NCBI GenBank assembly: GCA_021292165.1
Contig: CM037876.1
Span: 110,613,379 to 110,677,378, forward strand
DNA length: 64,000 nt
Origin: Shinisaurus crocodilurus
Taxonomy: Eukaryota; Chordata; Lepidosauria; Squamata; Shinisauridae
Direction: 5' to 3'
The position numbers and the translations under genes are program-made. The first letter of the stretch is position 1; each line of letters begins with the position of its first letter. Below the pieces are notes generated by a model. It was not told where the DNA came from, made no database searches, and saw only the letters and a list, made by a program, of their open reading frames with translations. Positions 18,593 through 29,758 of the stretch are shown piece after piece.

Positions 18593-18735
18593 TTACAAGA
18601 AGACAGATTTCAGTTGAACGTTAGGGGAACAGCAGCAGAGGTTGGACAGCCATCCATTGGGGATGCTCTAGCTCTGGATCTCCTGGGTTGGACTAGATGG
18701 CCTACAAGGCCCCTTCCATCCCCGATTCTATGCAG
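18593..18735 (+). mobile_element. CR1 LINE 3' end fragment
   Basis: Degenerate match to the last codons and 3' end of the CR1 at the window start (ttcagttgaacgttagggga; gttggactagatggcctaca; then gattctatgc). Confidence 0.8.
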
Positions 18736-20279
18736 CGTCTCGTCTTTTGCATGTTTTTTGTTTTTTGTTTTAAATCAGAGTTTGAGGAACTGCTCTTGCA
18801 GAAAGTGTTGATGTTATAAAATAAGGGACAGTCCAAGAAAGGGTATCTGAATTTCAAAGCAACAGAAGAATAACGAACATTTATTACTACATTTCTTACC
18901 AGAGGGCCTGCTGCTGAATCCACAGAGCTTAACAATGTCCTCCTTAATGTTGATAAGCACTTGGTCTTATCAACATAATGATAAAAGGCAAAAGCACGAT
19001 TGTTTCCCATAGCAGAATATGCATTTTGACAAAGGCTTTATGGAACAGAATTCCCAAATCAAGTTAGATCTGTGGTTTGTCTGTTCCAGCCATCTGGGTC
19101 TGTTGAATTATGAGATCACGGGACATTGGGGGTAGCCATGAACCTTGAGGGGAAAATACTTTTTCTAAACTTGAAGTTGTTCTCATTTGTCATGCGAGAT
19201 GTTAAACATAACATATCCCTAAATGTTAATCCCTGAATTCATTCCAGTATCAGACTCCCCAGCCCCCCCACGCACGCACCCCCCACACACAGTGTATTGA
19301 AATTAGTTAAAAGTACAAGCTGGAGGCCCGTGACGATGCACAGAGGTTCAGCCTCTCGCCCAACACAGCCATTGGGGAAGGAGAGAAGTTGTGATGGTAG
19401 GGAGGAAGGTGTTAGAAAAAAGTAGACCCAAAGCATGTACAGAAAGCTCCTGCCTTTCACGTGTACAGGCCCATGCATAGAAATCACCAGCTTCACTCTC
19501 TGCAAACAAACAAGTCAGACACACACACGCACACACACACAGTTTTGGCCGGCCGCCTGCAGAAGGTTTCAGAATAGTTGGCCGAACGCCCAGAAAAAGT
19601 ACCTCTTAGGAATGTGTGGTCTGTCCGAAGTAACCTTAAAAAAGATACTTTCAAGATGAACAAGAGAACAATGGGGCCTTCATGCTCCGCCACTAGCTGT
19701 AAACAAGATGCAGAAGAGCAGTCTCCAGGCAAATTAAGAGAAAGCCACAGAATGGACTCTTAAGATCCATTCTAATAATGACCCAGCCAGGCCCAAAACA
19801 CCTAAGACCCCAGGTGTGAGAGGCATTGGCCATTCACATAGGTACACAGACAAGGCACCTGCCTGTACACAAAAGTTCCCAGATTCACATGCCTCACAGC
19901 AGAAAGGTCCCAGTTTCATGTCTGAAATGATAGAAGTCTGAGATAGAAAGCTGCACAGAAGACCCAGTCCCTGCATGTTTAGACAGAGAAAAAGGTCCTG
20001 CAAGACCCAGCATCCCCTGACCAGCAAGAGTGACATTAGGGAACAGTCCTCACACAGGCCAAAGATCCCTGAAAGACCACCTTGCTGTCAATAGGTATTT
20101 GTTAAGACAAAAGATCCAAAAGCCTCATGAACTGTTTTGCACCCCGTTAGTTGACCTAGATTCTGCCCGCATACCATGTACCACTGCACCTGCTTTGTGT
20201 ATCTGCGTTGTTGTTCCAGACAGAAAACCTTGAAGGTCTGTTCTGATTGTATTGTATTCTTTGCTGAATTGTATGTTTA
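18736..20279. other. Unassigned intergenic DNA
   Basis: No gene is recognised. Short CA-rich stretches occur at 19277-19290 and 19516-19541. The 3' part may belong to the LTR-like unit that follows. Confidence 0.35.
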
Positions 20280-20871
20280 GCCGCCATGTTTTCGCCTTAA
20301 GTTGTTATCTAGCCCCAAAAGCCTATTCCTGGGTGCCAAATCCCAGAATACAGGCGAGAGAAGAGTCCCTTTAAATGATAAGATGTACCGCTCAAAGTAG
20401 CAGGCCCGATATCTTAGGTGACCTAAGAGGTCATGAGAAACCACGTCTTTAGCCAAAAGATGGCTAGGTGGCCATCTATCTAACTAGAGATTAAAACTTG
20501 CCATGTTCAGAGAAACGCATCTGGTTGGTTGTCGTCATAAAGGAGGAATGGAATTTGACTGGTTGGCACGGTTTGATGGTTGTATTTGATTTGCTGAAAG
20601 TAGAAACACCCATGGCTGTAAAAATGTATAAGAAGGCTTGTATGCCCCACTGATCCTTGTCCAGCTTTGATCTGGGCACACGCCCCAGCTGGTCCTTTTT
20701 GCGCAGAAATAAAACTTTGAAAAACTCACTGCTGGTGTGTGCTGCTTCCCTTTCTCTGAGCAATTGAGTTCTTTTGGAGAAAGGACTCACGGCACATTTG
20801 CAACAAAGGTGGGTGTCCCCCCCCCCAAGTGATTCAGGACAGGTTGGGATGTTTACACCTCTGTTCCCCAC
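20280..20871 (+). mobile_element. Probable solo LTR (old retrovirus-like element)
   Basis: A TATA-like TATAAGAA (20627-20634) is followed 80 nt later by AATAAA (20708-20713) and then a GT-rich stretch (20730-20738), the U3-R-U5 arrangement of a class I retroviral LTR. No primer binding site, coding region or second LTR was found nearby. The LTR ends are undetermined: the right edge could be the ccccaca at 20871, and the left edge is a guess. It is not similar to the LTRs at 5743 and 14341. Confidence 0.45.
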
Positions 20872-21639
20872 AGTGTCTTTCCAGCCCTGAACCTAAGTGA
20901 TATTCCACTGCAATGCTATGGGGGGGGGGATTTTTCAGGGCTGGCTGCACAGCATGCTGCTCATCCAGCCCGTCCCTGAACAACAAGGAGGAAGATTCAG
21001 TGCCTTTTCTTGTTCTATATCAGAGAGTTCAGGGCTGGATGCACAACAGGTTGTATGGTTAGTCCCCAAATGAGCGCCATAGTGCTGTGCTGTAGATCAG
21101 TGGTGGTGGAGCAGTACAGTAGAGAAGTGGTTTATTTTCACTCTCAGCCTCTTCATGCTTTCTTGGAAGGTTCCATCTTTTCCTTGTGGGAGAGGGGAAG
21201 GGCCATTCTCTCACCCACCCACCCACTCACCCCATCCAGTTCTTGCTTTCATCACTGTCTGGAGTGTTTCTAATGATCTCTTCCTACAGGAGGATTTCGC
21301 ACATGAGAAACTGTTTTTGGCAGGGTATTTTGGTTTATTTGTCTTATTTTTATTTTTTTACAATCTAGTATTTTTCTGCCTATCTGGGGAATTCCCTGAG
21401 TGTGCAGAAACTCCTATCTTGGTTGCTTGCACACAGGGCCTGTTAGCACTGTTGAGGCATTGGTTTTCTGGTGGCAGAATTAAAACAGAGGCTCTGGGTG
21501 GCTCTTAATAATATAGCCTTATTTTATCCAGCAATGTCCTTTTCCATGGCCACACTATTTCTATACTTGTTCATGAGTAAGCCCCATTCAGCAAGGGTTC
21601 CTTCAAATATTGATTAAAAGCATGCTGCTTGCCAGTTCT

Positions 21640-21918
21640 GCCCTTGGACCCAAGGATGCTATTACCCAGTTGTGAATACCCTGTTTTTAGCGAAGGTGAT
21701 TGAGAGGGTTGTGTTCCAGTCTGAGTTCAGGCCTGGTTTTGGGACCAACTCAACTTGGTTGCCCAGTTGGATTATCTTTATCAAGGGAGGGACAGGGGGA
21801 AGGGGCAAGCTTGCTCCTCTTACTTGATCTCTCTGCAGCTTTTGATGCCATCAACCATGGTATCCTCTTGGACCAGTTCCAAGGGATGGGTATTGGGGGC
21901 ACTGTAGTACAGAGGTTC
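21640..21918 (+). mobile_element. L2-type LINE, first part of an interrupted copy
   Basis: Frame with LLLLLDLSAAFDAINHGILL, the RT palm block of the L2 clade, and a trailing GTVVQRF. It stops at the (CAT)n tract and continues after the inserted LINE at about 22820. 20872-21640 before it shows no recognisable feature apart from a possible upstream extension of this element. Confidence 0.8.
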
Positions 21919-21924
21919 CACCAC

Positions 21925-21974
<50 letters not shown>
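21919..21974. repeat. (CAT)n microsatellite at the 3' end of an inserted LINE
   Basis: About 18 ATC/CAT units. Because the adjoining LINE is on the minus strand, this tract sits exactly at its 3' end and reads as an (ATG)n tail, so it was probably made during retrotransposition and later expanded. Confidence 0.9.
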
Positions 21975-22818
21975 GGCAATCACTTGTGACCGAGTAAGAT
22001 TGTCTTCCAGGATAAAAATTTACAAAAAGGAAATTTTAAAAGGAGGAAATTCTAAAGAAAAATTGTGTAGACTCTAGCGATGGGTCCGTAAGTGACTGTG
22101 GAGGCCAATTCTAGATCCACACAGCTTCCCACAGTGAGGACACAGCTTACCAGATGGAAGATGGTCCTGTAAAGGATTCGTTTGACGTGCTTTTCGCTTA
22201 GCACGTTTCTCCCTTTCACCTTGCACTCGGGCTTCTTCAAAGTCCATAGAACCTTTGTGAAAGGCCAACCTCCATTTAGATCGTTCATGGGCCAGAGCTT
22301 CCCAGTTTTCGATGTTTATATTGCATTTTTTAAGATTAGCCTTAAGAACATCTTTAAACCTCTTATATTGACCACCGATATTCCGCTTTCCATCCTTGAG
22401 TTGGGAATAAAGTAACTGCTTTGGGAGACGGCAGTCAGGCATTCAAACAACATGACCGGTCCACTGAAGTTGGCGTTGAAGGATCATTTTTTCAACGCTA
22501 GTAGTCTTTGCTTCTTCCAGTACACTGACATTTGTTCGCCTATCTTCCCAAGTAATTCGCAGGATTTTCCGGAGGCAACGTTGATGAAATCTTTCAAGGA
22601 GGTGGAAGTGACATTTATAGATAGTCCATGTTTCGCAGGCATACAATAAAGTTGGCAGTACAATGGCTTCATAAACCAGTGTTTTGGTCTTCTTACAAAT
22701 ATCCCGATCCTCGAACACTCTATGTTTCATTCGAGAAAACGCGGCACTTGCGGAGCTCAAACGATGCTGGATTTCACTGTCGATGTTAGCTGTAACAGAA
22801 AGATAGCTGCCAAGACCA
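21975..22818 (-). mobile_element. Non-LTR retrotransposon 3' part with C-terminal zinc knuckle, inserted in L2
   Basis: The two minus-strand frames 22443-22760 and 22074-22442 encode the C-terminal region of a LINE reverse transcriptase (LPTLLYACETWTIYK, HQRCLRKILRITWEDR, LQWTGHVV) running into RLPKQLLYSQLKDGKR and ending in CPHCGKLCGSRIGLHSHLRT, a C2H2-like knuckle. The sequence is 5'-truncated near 22818. The same element occurs at 48158-48555. The clade is not certain: the arrangement is seen in several LINE clades with C-terminal CCHC/CCHH knuckles. The insertion splits an L2 copy in the opposite orientation. Confidence 0.8.
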
Positions 22819-23313
22819 GTCTCAGAGAGTTATGGTGGGGGAGTGTACTTTGGTCCCCTGGTACTTGTGCTACGGGGTGCCACAGGGTACAATTTTGTTC
22901 CCAATGCTGTTTAACATCTATATGGAGCTGTTGGGAGTTATCATCTGGGATTTGAGGCAACGTGCTATCAGAATGTGGATAACACCCAGCTTTATTTCGC
23001 TATAATATCTGATTCAGGTGTGGCCATGCAGGCTCTGGACCAGAGCTTGGATGCAGTGGTGGGCTTGATGAGGGCCAATAAACTGAGTTTGAATCCTGGT
23101 AAGATGGAAGCGCTGTTGGTAGGTGGGTCACAAGTTTGGGAAATAGGTCAGTTGCCTGTTCTGGATGGGTTTGCACTCCCCCTGAAGTGCATTTTACCAG
23201 CTCCAACTGGATTGCCAGCTATGCCATTCTTGGACTGCGATAGCTTGTCCATGGTGGTTCAGGCACTGGTGAACTCAAGACTGGATTGTTGTATTACTGG
23301 ATTTGTTGGGACT
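22819..23313 (+). mobile_element. L2-type LINE, second part of the interrupted copy
   Basis: Continues the RT of the 21640-21918 piece: CGVPQGTILFPMLFNIYMEL (with frame changes), a degraded YADD region (gtggataacacccagcttta), then LSLNPGKMEALLVG and NSRLDC. The copy is old and contains indels. It ends at the SINE at 23314. Confidence 0.8.
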
Positions 23314-23543
23314 TGTGTGGCGTAGTGGCGAGAGTGTTGGACTGGGACTCAGGAGATCCGGGTTCTAGTCCCCGCTCGACCATGAAACTCACTGGGTGAC
23401 TTTGGGCCAGTCACTGCCTCTCAGCCTAACCTACCTCACAGGGTTGTTGTGAGGATAAAATGGAGAGGAGGAGGATTATGTAAGCCGCCTTGAGTTCCTT
23501 GTAGGAAAAAAGGCGGGGTATAAATGTAATAAATAAATAAAAT
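23314..23543 (+). repeat. tRNA-derived squamate-type SINE
   Basis: Head with Pol III A box (tggcgtagtgg) and B box (ggttctagtcc). A conserved body follows (tgaaactcactgggtgactt, tcacagggttgttgtgagga), then a LINE-like tail (gccgccttgagttccttgta) and an AATA-rich end. The same family recurs at 38984, 40929, 51280, 55029 and 55790. Confidence 0.88.
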
Positions 23544-24880
23544 GCTAGGAGAGGATATATTGTTGAATATTATCCTTCCTATCTCACGTTAATGAGATCA
23601 GCAGGCTTTGCAGTTTAAAAGGAAGCTTTGATTTGGCTAGTGTTAGCCAGTTAGCATTTGGTGATCCAGGATGCTTTAAGGCAGACTGGATTTCCCTGGT
23701 TTTGCCCCCTTTTCTCTCCCGCAAAGCAATAATCAGAGACACAGTCTTGTAAAAGTTAAAAATAACATTTAGTCACTCAGACTTGCAGTTTAATTCAGGC
23801 AGACTTAAAAGTGTTTCATACAGTTTAAAAAGAGGTTCATTTGGTATCACTTGGGGTCTGAACTTATGGAAGTTCAGACCAGCAACTCTTGTTACATTGT
23901 GTTGTCGGAGGAATTACAGTGAGCAAGCAACAACGCATGTCCAAGCAGGAAGAGAAGAACATTGCGCTATGCCCACTTCCTGCCCACAAAGGAAGATACC
24001 TCACTGAGTCTCTTCTAGGAAATTCACCTGAGAAGAGACCATGGTTTTAACCCTTTCATGTACCTAACTGGTGAAACATGAATCGTTGGTTTTGACTGCA
24101 CTTTAAATATCCCACAGGATTAGTGGGAATGGTCTGGCCCTAGGGCTTGTGTTAAATCCGTTCTGTCTTCGTTCCACAGATTGTCAGGCGCCTGTCGCTC
24201 CATCATCCTCTCTTTGATGGAATCAGATTCTTTTCATTTCCCAAACTTGCGTTTGTTCACACTTGCACAAATTTGCACTTCCAAAAATGCACAAATCCCC
24301 ACAAAATGCACAAATCTCCACCCCAACGTGTGTTTTCATGCTTTAGCCTATGGGGGAAATGCGCATTTTGGTTGATTTTTAAAAATTATTTTTTGTATTT
24401 TTCTACAACTAAATTTGCATAAAATTCTGGAAAGTAAAAAAAAAAAAAGCAGTCGACAAGTCTGTGGAATCTGTGCAGCCCAGGAAAAGCCGCAGAATCC
24501 ACGGGTCCAATTCACAGAAGTCTGAACTCATCTGAGTCCATTGTGGATCTCTCTGGCATCCCTGGCTGGCTCCCACACTAGTAGCAACCACAGAACATAT
24601 TGCAGGCGCTGCTCCTGCTGCAAACTGTCACTAGACAGGGGAGAATTAACGTAGCCAATGCCAACGACTCTGCCACATCTGCCCCACATGTGGGGCACCC
24701 CATGATTATCATCACGAGCCTGTTTCATGCTACTGAACTAATAGTGTGCAACACTTTATATCAATGTGTGTTTTTTTTAATTAAAAAAAAAGCATTGTTG
24801 TAAGGATTACCGATATAAATTAAAACAGACCATAAAAGGGCAAGCTATTTGTGAGAATTAACATTCTTTCCTGTTAGGCA
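23544..24880. other. Unassigned intergenic DNA
   Basis: No gene is recognised. 23690-24180 has a layout that could be a minus-strand LTR, but no ends were found. 24240-24400 (cacaaatctccaccc, tatgggggaaatgcgcattt) resembles 63620-63700 and is probably an uncharacterised interspersed repeat. Confidence 0.3.
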
Positions 24881-25372
24881 TGCTTTCACCCAGTTCAGAT
24901 TTGAAATGATGCCCACTGAGTACTTGGCTGGAAGATTTTCCAACAGACCTGCAAAAGAGCGTCTCCGTATATGTGAAGCAGGTCATATCGAAGATCTTGT
25001 ACATTACATTCTATACTGCCCACTCTATTATTCACCTAGGGCTAAATTTATATCTCCTTTCCTGGACACGTTGGAAGGTCAGTCAGACGACTTTAAAATT
25101 AGATGGCTGTTGGCTGACGTGGATAAATTTATCAGTTATAGGACTGCTTTATTTGCACTAGCTGCAAGAAAAATAAGGGCTGCCTTTCTAAGCCAAATTA
25201 CTGCCAAACCCTAAGGGGGCAGCACAGAAGGAACATTTTAAACTCCGACCATCCTATTGTATTTTTGTCTTATTTTATTGTATTAAATGGTTTTTGTATT
25301 CTGTAACTGTATTGCGATGGCCATTGGCTGCAAGCAATACATTGTGTTACTACTACTACTACTACTACTACT
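24881..25372 (+). mobile_element. LINE 3' fragment of uncertain clade with (TAC)n tail
   Basis: A 102-codon frame (24906-25214) reads RLRICEAGHIEDLVHYILYCPLY, a cysteine/histidine block found near the C-terminus of LINE ORF2 proteins. It is followed by LFALAARKIRAAF, a stop, a short 3' UTR and a (TAC)n simple-repeat tail (25348-25372). Position and tail support a 5'-truncated retrotransposon. The clade is not recognised. Confidence 0.55.
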
Positions 25373-26423
25373 GAAATAATCTGTGTAAAGTGTTTTGAAA
25401 ATTCAAAATGGACAATGTAAGTGGTAAGTAGTCTTATTATAAAGTTAATAGCTAGGTCATTGAGTAATTGCATAGTTAAACAAGTGTAAGGCCCATGAGA
25501 ATCAAGGGAATTTAAGTCAGCTAACTCTGTACTGGACTGTTTTCAGTATCTTCAGTGTAAACAGAATAAGGTTACTATGAAGTGTTATTTCTAACCACAT
25601 TCTTATCCTACGGCCCTTGCCTTATAGATCTTTGACTTGTCTGGGAAAGTTGATCTCAAATGGAAAACTGGCACACATACTTGGTCTGGCCGATGATCCT
25701 CTGTCATCTCTTTCTAAAATATACAAAATATTGGTATGTGTTTTTGGCAGGCAAAAGCGGGGGGGGGGGGTTCCATCTCTTAGATGTTCCTATTAAAAGG
25801 GAATAAAGGAACTTGAAGGGTGAATAACAATCTAAAATATTGCTTTATGATCAGATTCCTCTGGCCTTCTTGTTTGCTTTAATCAGAAATAAGTTCTTCA
25901 TTAAAAAGCCCCACCTACCTCTCTATTTGTACAGCTCAGGGTACAACAGAGATCTGTTCCTTCTTAGGATCTCTAGAAGTTCATGCAATATAAACAGCTA
26001 ATCATGTTGTTTATGCCATCAGTGAAACACAGATAAATACACAATTGTTCAGTGTCATTGGAAAACTACTGAAAGAAACTTCAGAATTGCCTTGCTGGAG
26101 CAGATCAAGGTCTCTCAAGTTCAGTATCCTGCTGCCAACAGCATACCCTCCAACATTTCACAGATGAAAATAGGGACACATGTGAATTTGTAAGAGGTAT
26201 GGTTAAGCAACATGAAGGTGTGATCAAAAGGGTGTGGCCAGGCAACATGAGGGCGTGGCCAAGGGTATGGCCAGGCAACCAAAGGGCATGGTCAGGTACA
26301 AAAATTATTATAGGAAACACACAAAACTGCAGTATTTTAAGCACATAAATCTTTGAATTTGTGTATTGCATTTTGGGACACCTGAGGGGAAAAGAAAACC
26401 CCAAATGAATAAATTCAACTGAC
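25373..26423. other. Unassigned intergenic DNA with a degenerate tandem repeat
   Basis: 26199-26300 holds three to four loosely repeated units of type gggcgtggccaggcaacatga. The flanks of this block (cataccctccaacatttcac at 26141) resemble an interspersed repeat. No gene is seen. Confidence 0.4.
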
Positions 26424-26459
26424 TGTGTGTGTGTGTGTGTGTGCGCGCACACACACACA
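26424..26459. repeat. (TG)n(CG)n(CA)n microsatellite
   Basis: Self-complementary alternating purine-pyrimidine tract. Confidence 0.92.
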
Positions 26460-26960
26460 TACACCATTAACAATAAATACAATATTAATATAAAAATAAA
26501 CATTATTACAAAATAAATAAATAAATACAACATGGGTGAAAAGTCTTCATTACAAACAAACAGTCATGTAACCATGACTCTCCTCTCTCTCAGGGTTTGG
26601 ATCACAAAATTGAAAATTGAAAACCTTCACTGGTGCTGAACCCTCAGTATTTTTCTTTGCTCTCCTGTATCCTGTACTCAGGCCTTCAAACTTCACTCTA
26701 CTGTTTGAAATACTGCTTTCTTTCTGATGCTAGATCTATATGTTCCTTTTCTGATCCTCCTTATGTTCTTCCTCTCCCTAAATTTCCCTGCAATAATGGG
26801 TAAAAGGCTATAGTTATTAAGTGTTTATCCTTATCTCTTATTATATTGTCAGTATTTGCCATGTTATAATATTTGGCTGAACTACAAATTTTCTCTTTGT
26901 GCAGAAATGCATCCTTTAATTCAATGTGTTGGTAAGTAAGGCTGAACATCTAGGTATGCC

Positions 26961-26990
26961 TATTTATTTATTTATTTATTTATTTATTTT
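26961..26990. repeat. (TTTA)n microsatellite
   Basis: Seven tetranucleotide units, possibly the 3' tail of a LINE on the minus strand (27000-27060 reads like the degraded ccgc… tail region). Confidence 0.85.
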
Positions 26991-27666
26991 ATGTACTGTA
27001 TATTTGTATCAACTTAAGAACAGTTCCTTGCCCTAAAGAACTTACAATCTAAAATGTAATATAGAAGTGACAACAAATGGTAGGAAAGGGTAAACCAGGG
27101 AGGAATATGCCATTATTTCAGTCAAACATAACTTTCTGCCTACTTTCCCCACATTGTGCAGGAAACTCGTTTTAAAGATCTCACTCCCACTTTAAAAATG
27201 GATCCCTCCATGGTGGCTTTGTTCTCATTAGTAGTTTGCCAAAGAAATATTAATATTTAACATTTAGATATCTCTGAGTGTGCAAAGTGGTTCACAGGCC
27301 CACCCTGCAAGCTCCTATTTTCTTCACTCAGAAAAACAACAACATGTGGGCTCTATTGTACTTTAATAAAAAAAACAACACTGTGATTGAACAATAATGC
27401 CAAGATGGAATGATGATGTTTGTTGCTGCTATTTGAGGGAGTTGGGATTTTTTCTTTCTTTCTCTTGGGAGGGTGTGTTTTCTGCTAACTCCCTTCTAAT
27501 GCATGGGGGGGGGGGAATCCAAAATCTCTGCAGAATCATCCTAATCATTACTGTAGAGAGCTTTCTCCATTGCACTTCAGCATGTGTTAGAAAAAGACTT
27601 TCACATGGGGTACACAGGTAGAGAGCCAAGTAAAATTTACCACTGCTCTGAAAACAGAATAAGTGC

Positions 27667-27750
27667 AATCATATGCATGTGTACTCAGAAGTAAGCCCTA
27701 TTACATTCAATGGGACTTACTCACAGGAAAGTGTGTATATTTTAAAGCAA
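27667..27750. repeat. Palindromic interspersed repeat (aatcctatgcatg family), copy 1
   Basis: gcaatcatatgcatgtgtac…agaagtaagccc then inverted …gggacttactcacagga. The two arms are roughly inverted copies centred on the cattcaatg segment. It is the same family as at 34509 and 61752. The stretch 27061-27666 before it shows no gene. Confidence 0.65.
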
Positions 27751-27867
27751 TCTACAACACTGACCATCACATCTTGTGGCAGCAAATTGATTATGCATTG
27801 TGTGAAGAAGGAACGTGTAATTGAGGGATAATTGTGAAATGCTGCTCCTTGCTAGAAGAAGAATCAT

Positions 27868-28416
27868 AGAATCATAGAAAAGTAGAGTTGGAAGGGGCCT
27901 ACCAGGCCATCGAGTCCAACCCCCTGCTCAATGCAGGAATCCAGGTCAAAGCATCCCTGACAGATGGCTGTCCAGCTGCACCTTGAATGCCTCCAGATTG
28001 GGAGAGCCCACCACCTCCCTAGGTAGTTGGTCCCATTGTCTTATTGCTCTGACAGTCAGGAATTTTTTCCTGATGTTTAGGTGGAATCTGGGTTCCTGTA
28101 ACTTGAGCCCATTATTCCGTGTCCTGCAAACTGGGATGATTGAGAAGAGATCCCGGCCCCCCTCTGTGTGACAACCCTTCAAGTACTGGAAGAGTGCGAT
28201 CATATCTCCCCTCAGTCTCCTCTTCTGAAGGCTAAACATGCCCAGTTCTTTCAGTCTCTCCTCATAGGGCCTTGTTTCCAGTCCCTTTATCATCCTTGTT
28301 GCCCTCCTCTGAACCCTCTCCAGTTTGTCTACATCCTTCTTAAAGTGTGGTGCCCAGAACTGGACGCAGTACTCAAGATGGGGCCTAACCAGTGCTGAGT
28401 AAAGGGGAATGATCAC
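27868..28416 (-). mobile_element. CR1 LINE, 3' part
   Basis: The minus-strand frame 27946-28416 (156 residues) is uninterrupted and matches the C-terminal third of CR1 reverse transcriptase ([20 protein letters not shown] to [20 protein letters not shown]). The CR1 octamer tail reads as atcatagaatcatagaa at 27868-27884. It is closely similar to the copy at 1-1365, so both are probably of one young subfamily. Truncated 5' at 28416. Confidence 0.92.
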
Positions 28417-28639
28417 TTCATGGTCCTACATGGTTTTACAGGTTTCTGTTGCTGCTTTACTTTTAGGCTTTTATTTTGTGTTGCATTTTATTAGTATTTT
28501 GCTTTAACGTTGAAACCGTTTAAGTGGTATAGAAAACACACACACACACAAAAGAAAGACAATCATCTTTCAATAGAGCAGAGGACCTTCCATTTAAGCT
28601 TTGGGCCTGGCCTAGGCACCAAGGCCACAGCTAAAAGGC

Positions 28640-29025
28640 CAGTGCCGGCTCCAGGATTTTGGGGGCCCTGGGGCAAGGCACCCCTCCACGGACCCCCTCC
28701 CTCAGTAAGTCTACCTTCTCTCACCACCACTGTCACCAGCTGCAATTGCTGCTCCTCCCCTTTCTCATCATGGCTACCACTTGCTTGCTTGGCAGGCAGA
28801 GAGCCAGGGAGCAAGCAGGCCGTGGCATCTCCTGCTCCTGCTCCTCCTCCTCCTCCTCCTCACCACCACCACCACCACCACCACTGTTGTCTGGGCCAGA
28901 GCGAGAGGCAGGTGAAGAAGCAGGTTGCAATGGGGAAGAGGAGGAACAACTCGGGGGGGGGTGTCCTGCTAGGACGGGGTCCCTCGGCTGTTGCCTGACC
29001 ATGCCTATCCTTGACGCCAGCCCTG
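28640..29025. mobile_element. Non-autonomous hAT element, second family
   Basis: The left end cagtgccggctccagg and right end …gacgccagccctg form imperfect terminal inverted repeats. Flanking 8-mers TAAAAGGC (28632-28639) and CAAAAGGC (29026-29033) match at 7 of 8 positions. The interior contains CTC, CAC and GGA trinucleotide runs and no transposase. Confidence 0.65.
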
Positions 29026-29564
29026 CAAAAGGCACACAGCAGTGCAGCAGCAGCAGTGCCAGTGCTAGGATGACGTTTCCAGAATTATATTATTATATAA
29101 TATCTTATATATTATAATTATTACATTATTATATTATATATTATTCTATAATATTTTATAAGTGGCTTTTGTAAAAAAAACAAACCTTACTTAAGCCCTT
29201 AATTGTTGATATCTGGTGTTTTTCATGGGGGGGTGGTCAGTGCTTTCAGGGCAATCTGTTTCTTTTCATTTTAAAATTGTCAGGATTGGCACAAATTCAA
29301 CAGGTGAAGCTTACCCACCCACCCACCCCACGCCCCCAAACATGGGGCTTCAGAGAGAAGGGGTTTTTTCTTTCATTTCCTTCTGACACTGTACCTCACC
29401 TGTTAGAGGCACAGAGTCAGCTTTGTTAGGAAATAAAATCTTTGGCAATATAAAAGGAATAGGAATCATGTGATAAATTCCCTCATTCACCTCTCCCTCG
29501 GTCCAGGCCAGCGGGTGCAGCCTCCACCTGCATTTCTTTTCACCCAGCAGAGGCAGCAGGTAGA

Positions 29565-29607
<43 letters not shown>

Positions 29608-29608
29608 C
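29565..29608. repeat. (GCAC)n microsatellite
   Basis: About 11 uninterrupted tetranucleotide units. Confidence 0.95.
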
Positions 29609-29665
29609 ATCCTCGCATCTGTTGCCTCCCTGCTTTCTGTCTCTCCCTGCTTTCTGTCTCTCCAG

Positions 29666-29758
29666 AGCTACTCTTAAAGGGGCCATGGGCAAAATTGCAG
29701 CTAAGCTAAAAGTTTTAGCTTAGCTGCAGTTTTGCCCATGGCCCCTTTAAGAGCAGCT
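29666..29758. repeat. Long near-perfect palindrome, fold-back MITE-like
   Basis: Arms of about 45 bp (agctactcttaaaggggcca… / inverted) are separated by almost no loop and differ at only two or three sites. No clear target duplication is seen. It is probably a fold-back transposon. Confidence 0.75.

Noticed and set aside
29565..29608. Regular (GCAC)n block as a CRISPR-like array
   Set aside because: No spacers; it is a simple tetranucleotide microsatellite in a vertebrate genome.
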